A stretch of DNA of 15,091 bases. Origin: DASSUC01 sp035649895. Lineage in GTDB: Bacteria > Actinomycetota > Actinomycetes > Mycobacteriales > Micromonosporaceae. Below the pieces are notes generated by a model, which did no database searches, was not told the DNA's origin, and saw nothing but the letters and a program-made list of their open reading frames with translations. The DNA is taken from contig DASRIS010000128.1 in assembly GCA_035649895.1 (NCBI GenBank), positions 1-15,091 of the forward strand, in the 5' to 3' direction. The stretch's first letter is position 1, and each line of letters begins with the position of its first letter. Position numbers and translations under genes: made by a program. Of the stretch, positions 13,668-15,091 are shown piece after piece.

Positions 13668-14420
13668 ATGAATGCACGTGCACTCCGTCGCCTAACCACG
13701 GTCACCGTTCTCGCGCTGACCTCTGTCGCCACGGTGGCGGCCTGTAGCTCGGCGGGCCCGTCGCGGCCCGACCCGACGCCGAGTACCACGCCGAGCACCG
13801 CGCCGAGCACCCCGGCAGCCAGCACCCCGACGCCGCCGGCTGCTGACCCCACGCGCCCGACCACCGGCCCGCCCTGCCTGGGGGCCGTCATCTACACCAT
13901 CAACGCCTCTGACACCGGAAAACCCTGGCCGAACCTGTGCATCACGGTAGGCGGTGTGCTGCTGGTGAAGAACCTGGGGCCCCAGGGCTTCTCGCTGAGC
14001 CCGGCGGGCAAGGTTGACTGCTGGTACGAGGCCGCGGTCCGCGACTGTCGCCTCATCCACACGGGGACCGTCAAGGTCACCATCGTCAACGCCCACCAGA
14101 CCCGCCAGCTCACCCTCGTGATCGCCGATGCCGCGTCTCCGCCGCTACCGGCACCGGCGTGCCTGCCCGCCGGAGCCGTCCGCCGCGTCGACGCCAACGA
14201 CGGCGGCCCGCCGTGGGGGGCCTTGTGCATGAAGCTGGGCGCGGTGCTGCGTTTCGAGAATCTCGGACCAGGCCGACTCTCGGCGGACCCGCAAAGCGCG
14301 GTCTCCACGAAGTACGAGGCCGGCGTGCACACAGTTAGTTTCGTGAAAGCGGCAACAGTCACCTTCAGGGTGACCAACCCGAACGAGACCCGCGAGCTCA
14401 TCGTGGTGGCGGTCAGGTAG
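13668..14420 (+). CDS. Lipoprotein with two copies of the new Cys-pair domain
   Basis: The 250-residue product has a lipoprotein signal peptide with lipobox VAAC (C26). A Pro/Ser/Thr-rich spacer follows (about 31-69, TPSTTPSTAPSTP-like), then two tandem domains: copy A about 70-153 and copy B about 165-249. Each has a Cys pair 21-22 residues apart (C70/C91 and C165/C187), then a GGVLLVKNLGP or GAVLRFENLGP strand-turn. Next come YEA(A/G)V, (L/F)(I/V)-x-x-(G/A)-TV and a closing hydrophobic strand. Copy A has a further pair C118/C127. Both copies align with the single domain of the lipoprotein at 12317-12853. ATG 13668 has AAGGAG six bases upstream, a strong ribosome binding site. It is divergent from the sigma gene, a common layout for a sigma regulon target or partner. 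No known domain recognised. Confidence 0.85.
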   Translation: MNARALRRLTTVTVLALTSVATVAACSSAGPSRPDPTPSTTPSTAPSTPAASTPTPPAADPTRPTTGPPCLGAVIYTINASDTGKPWPNLCITVGGVLLVKNLGPQGFSLSPAGKVDCWYEAAVRDCRLIHTGTVKVTIVNAHQTRQLTLVIADAASPPLPAPACLPAGAVRRVDANDGGPPWGALCMKLGAVLRFENLGPGRLSADPQSAVSTKYEAGVHTVSFVKAATVTFRVTNPNETRELIVVAVR

Positions 14421-14469
14421 CCAGCTCGCACCAGGGAGCTGACCAGGGTCAGTGCCCACCCCAGGTACC

Positions 14470-14511
14470 GGGCGAGCAGTGCGTCGACGAACCTCGACGC
14501 GCTGCTCGCCC
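14470..14511 (+). terminator. 18-bp hairpin after the two-domain lipoprotein gene
   Basis: Left arm 14470-14487 and right arm 14494-14511 pair over 18 positions, 17 Watson-Crick and one G-U, with a six-base loop (cgaacc). It lies 49 bases after the stop codon and 110 bases before the antitoxin gene. It has no T-run, so factor-dependent or U-less termination is inferred. The remaining spacer (14421-14621) has no gene that I can support. Confidence 0.6.
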
Positions 14512-14609
14512 GACCCACGGGCAGGAACACCGGTGACGGACCTGCGCCGCCGGGCCGCGTCGCGGTCACGGAGCAAGAGCCGCAGGCCCGTCGCCGATCA
14601 GCAACTTGG

Positions 14610-14615
14610 TAGGAT
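14610..14615 (+). promoter_or_regulatory. -10 box of the antitoxin gene, probably leaderless
   Basis: TAGGAT fits the actinobacterial TANNNT -10 pattern, and six bases (gaaagt) separate it from the ATG at 14622, so transcription would start at or next to the A of ATG. No good -35 hexamer is visible 16-18 bases upstream. The purine run could instead act as a weak ribosome binding site. Confidence 0.4.
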
Positions 14616-14621
14616 GAAAGT

Positions 14622-14870
14622 ATGACCGCGAAGCTCAGCATCAGCGTGCCGGGCGATGTTGCCGCCTACCTCCAAAGCCATGGCAATGTCTCCGCCGCCG
14701 TGACCGAGGCTGTCCGTCGTGTCCTGCCCCAGGCGCGGCGCGCGCGCCAACGCGCCGCAGCGCAAGCTTATGGGGAGTACCTGCGTCGACGGACGGCGCA
14801 GCAGGTCGCGGACGACCGGGTCCTGATCGAGAGCAGCAACGATATCGCGCTTCGTGATGCGCAGTGGTGA
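14622..14870 (+). CDS. MazE-like antitoxin of a MazEF/PemIK-type pair
   Basis: The 82-residue protein begins with a short strand, KLSISVPGDVAAYL, typical of a small DNA-binding antitoxin. It continues with helices (NVSAAVTEAVRRVL, ARRARQRAAAQAYGEYLRRR) and an acidic end (DDRVLIESSNDIALRDAQW) that would bind toxin. This is a common actinobacterial antitoxin type always followed by a PemK/MazF toxin. Here the toxin start overlaps the antitoxin stop by four bases (GTGA), but the toxin is cut by an insertion sequence. The antitoxin looks intact, so it would be an orphan that might still bind DNA or neutralise a related toxin elsewhere. The ATG start is supported by the N-terminal strand; see the -10 box for the likely leaderless mRNA. 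Confidence 0.85.
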   Translation: MTAKLSISVPGDVAAYLQSHGNVSAAVTEAVRRVLPQARRARQRAAAQAYGEYLRRRTAQQVADDRVLIESSNDIALRDAQW

Positions 14871-15001
14871 AGCGAGGACAGATCTGGACGTTGTTGCGCG
14901 GCGGTAGCCAGCATCGTGTGTTGGTGATCAGTAACGACGAGTACAACAGCGTTGGGTGCGGCTCTTCTGGAGTGACTGCTGGTCACGCGGCAAGGGTGTA
15001 G
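14867..15001 (+). pseudogene. MazF/PemK-type toxin, truncated by an insertion sequence
   Basis: From GTG 14867 the frame reads VKRGQIWTLLRGGSQHRVLV then ISNDEYN, the classic N-terminus of MazF/PemK endoribonucleases (VKRGxIW and RVLVISND). After about residue 27 the family pattern is lost: the frame continues SVGCGSSGVTAGHAARV and stops at 14999-15001. Family members are usually 90-120 residues, so most of the fold, including later active-site parts, is missing. The break is near 14950, where insertion-sequence DNA seems to begin. The rest of the toxin, if kept, should lie beyond the element outside this window. Confidence 0.85.
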
Positions 15002-15091
15002 TCCTCGCGGCGCTGCTGGTATCGACTTTGATGTGTGCGTTGGTGTTCTTGTCGCAGGTGGAAGGCCCAGTAGGCGTCGAAGTCGCCGTTG
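14951..15091 (-). mobile_element. One end of an insertion sequence (continues past the window)
   Basis: The toxin reading frame is lost abruptly near 14950, and the sequence then encodes a transposase-like C-terminus on the other strand, so one IS end lies here. The exact tip is not defined; gggtgcggctcttctgg (14954-14970) is the likely terminal repeat. A small inverted repeat gtgac-tgctg-gtcac (14972-14986) lies just inside. The family is unresolved because the other end and most of the transposase are outside. Confidence 0.7.
14983..15091 (-). CDS. Transposase, C-terminal 35 residues (partial)
   Basis: The minus-strand frame entering from the right edge reads NGDFDAYWAFHLRQEHQRTH, then QSRYQQRREDYTLAA, and ends with TGA at 14985-14983. 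This Asn-Gly-Asp-Phe...Tyr-Trp...His...Gln-Glu-His-Gln-Arg pattern is what I associate with the C-terminal ends of actinobacterial transposases, possibly the ISKra4 group; that family call is tentative. The position, within about 35 bases of the toxin break point, fits a transposase ending just inside its element's terminal repeat. Confidence 0.6.
   Translation of the reverse strand, partial: NGDFDAYWAFHLRQEHQRTHQSRYQQRREDYTLAA

Noticed and set aside
13892..14641. 249-codon minus-strand ORF opposite the two-domain lipoprotein
   Set aside because: The opposite strand has a strong ribosome binding site, lipobox and duplicated domains; this frame has no recognisable features.
1..15091. CRISPR array, tRNA or rRNA genes
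   Set aside because: No regularly spaced direct repeats with unique spacers, and no tRNA-like cloverleaf or rRNA sequence was recognised by eye.

Overview
The window is high-GC DNA with strongly G/C-ending codons, GTG starts and tightly overlapping genes. Its gene order (CDP-alcohol phosphotransferase, acyltransferase, mannosyltransferase, small membrane protein, pdxS, pdxT, yebC) is typical of actinobacteria that make phosphatidylinositol mannosides. Protein flavour suggests a filamentous actinomycete, probably Micromonosporaceae; that genus-level guess is inference.

Layout. (1) 1-894, minus strand: 5' part of a secreted protein of unknown function, with a clear promoter that predicts a leaderless mRNA. 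(2) 895-2090: accessory stretch with a poorly supported orphan ORF (1047-1442) and an intact VapB-VapC toxin-antitoxin pair. (3) 2131-8264, minus strand: conserved housekeeping block. Its order of transcription is pgsA1 (phosphatidylinositol-phosphate synthase), patA-like acyltransferase, pimA (mannosyltransferase), a LemA-like membrane protein, pdxS and pdxT (PLP synthase), then yebC. Most junctions overlap or nearly touch. (4) 8469-10646, plus strand: an EF-G-like GTPase (EF-G2 type) ending at a 12-bp hairpin. (5) 10895-14420: a compact candidate signalling locus. It holds a membrane-anchored Ser/Thr kinase (plus), a one-domain lipoprotein and an ECF-like sigma factor (both minus), and a two-domain lipoprotein (plus, divergent from sigma). 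(6) 14622-15091: a MazE-like antitoxin whose MazF/PemK-like partner breaks off after about 27 codons, where an insertion sequence begins; only the C-terminal end of its transposase is in the window.

How the genes work together. PgsA1, PatA and PimA act successively at the cytoplasmic face of the membrane to make the phosphatidylinositol and early PIM lipids. PdxS and PdxT form the glutamine-dependent PLP synthase. Kinase, sigma factor and lipoproteins look like an envelope-to-transcription circuit, which is inference from context.

The most novel signal is an unnamed domain of about 85 residues with a conserved Cys pair. It occurs three times in the two lipoproteins on either side of the sigma gene. 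The sigma gene is itself odd: its best ribosome binding site and ATG lead in frame to a TGA after 18 codons, just before the conserved sigma domain begins.
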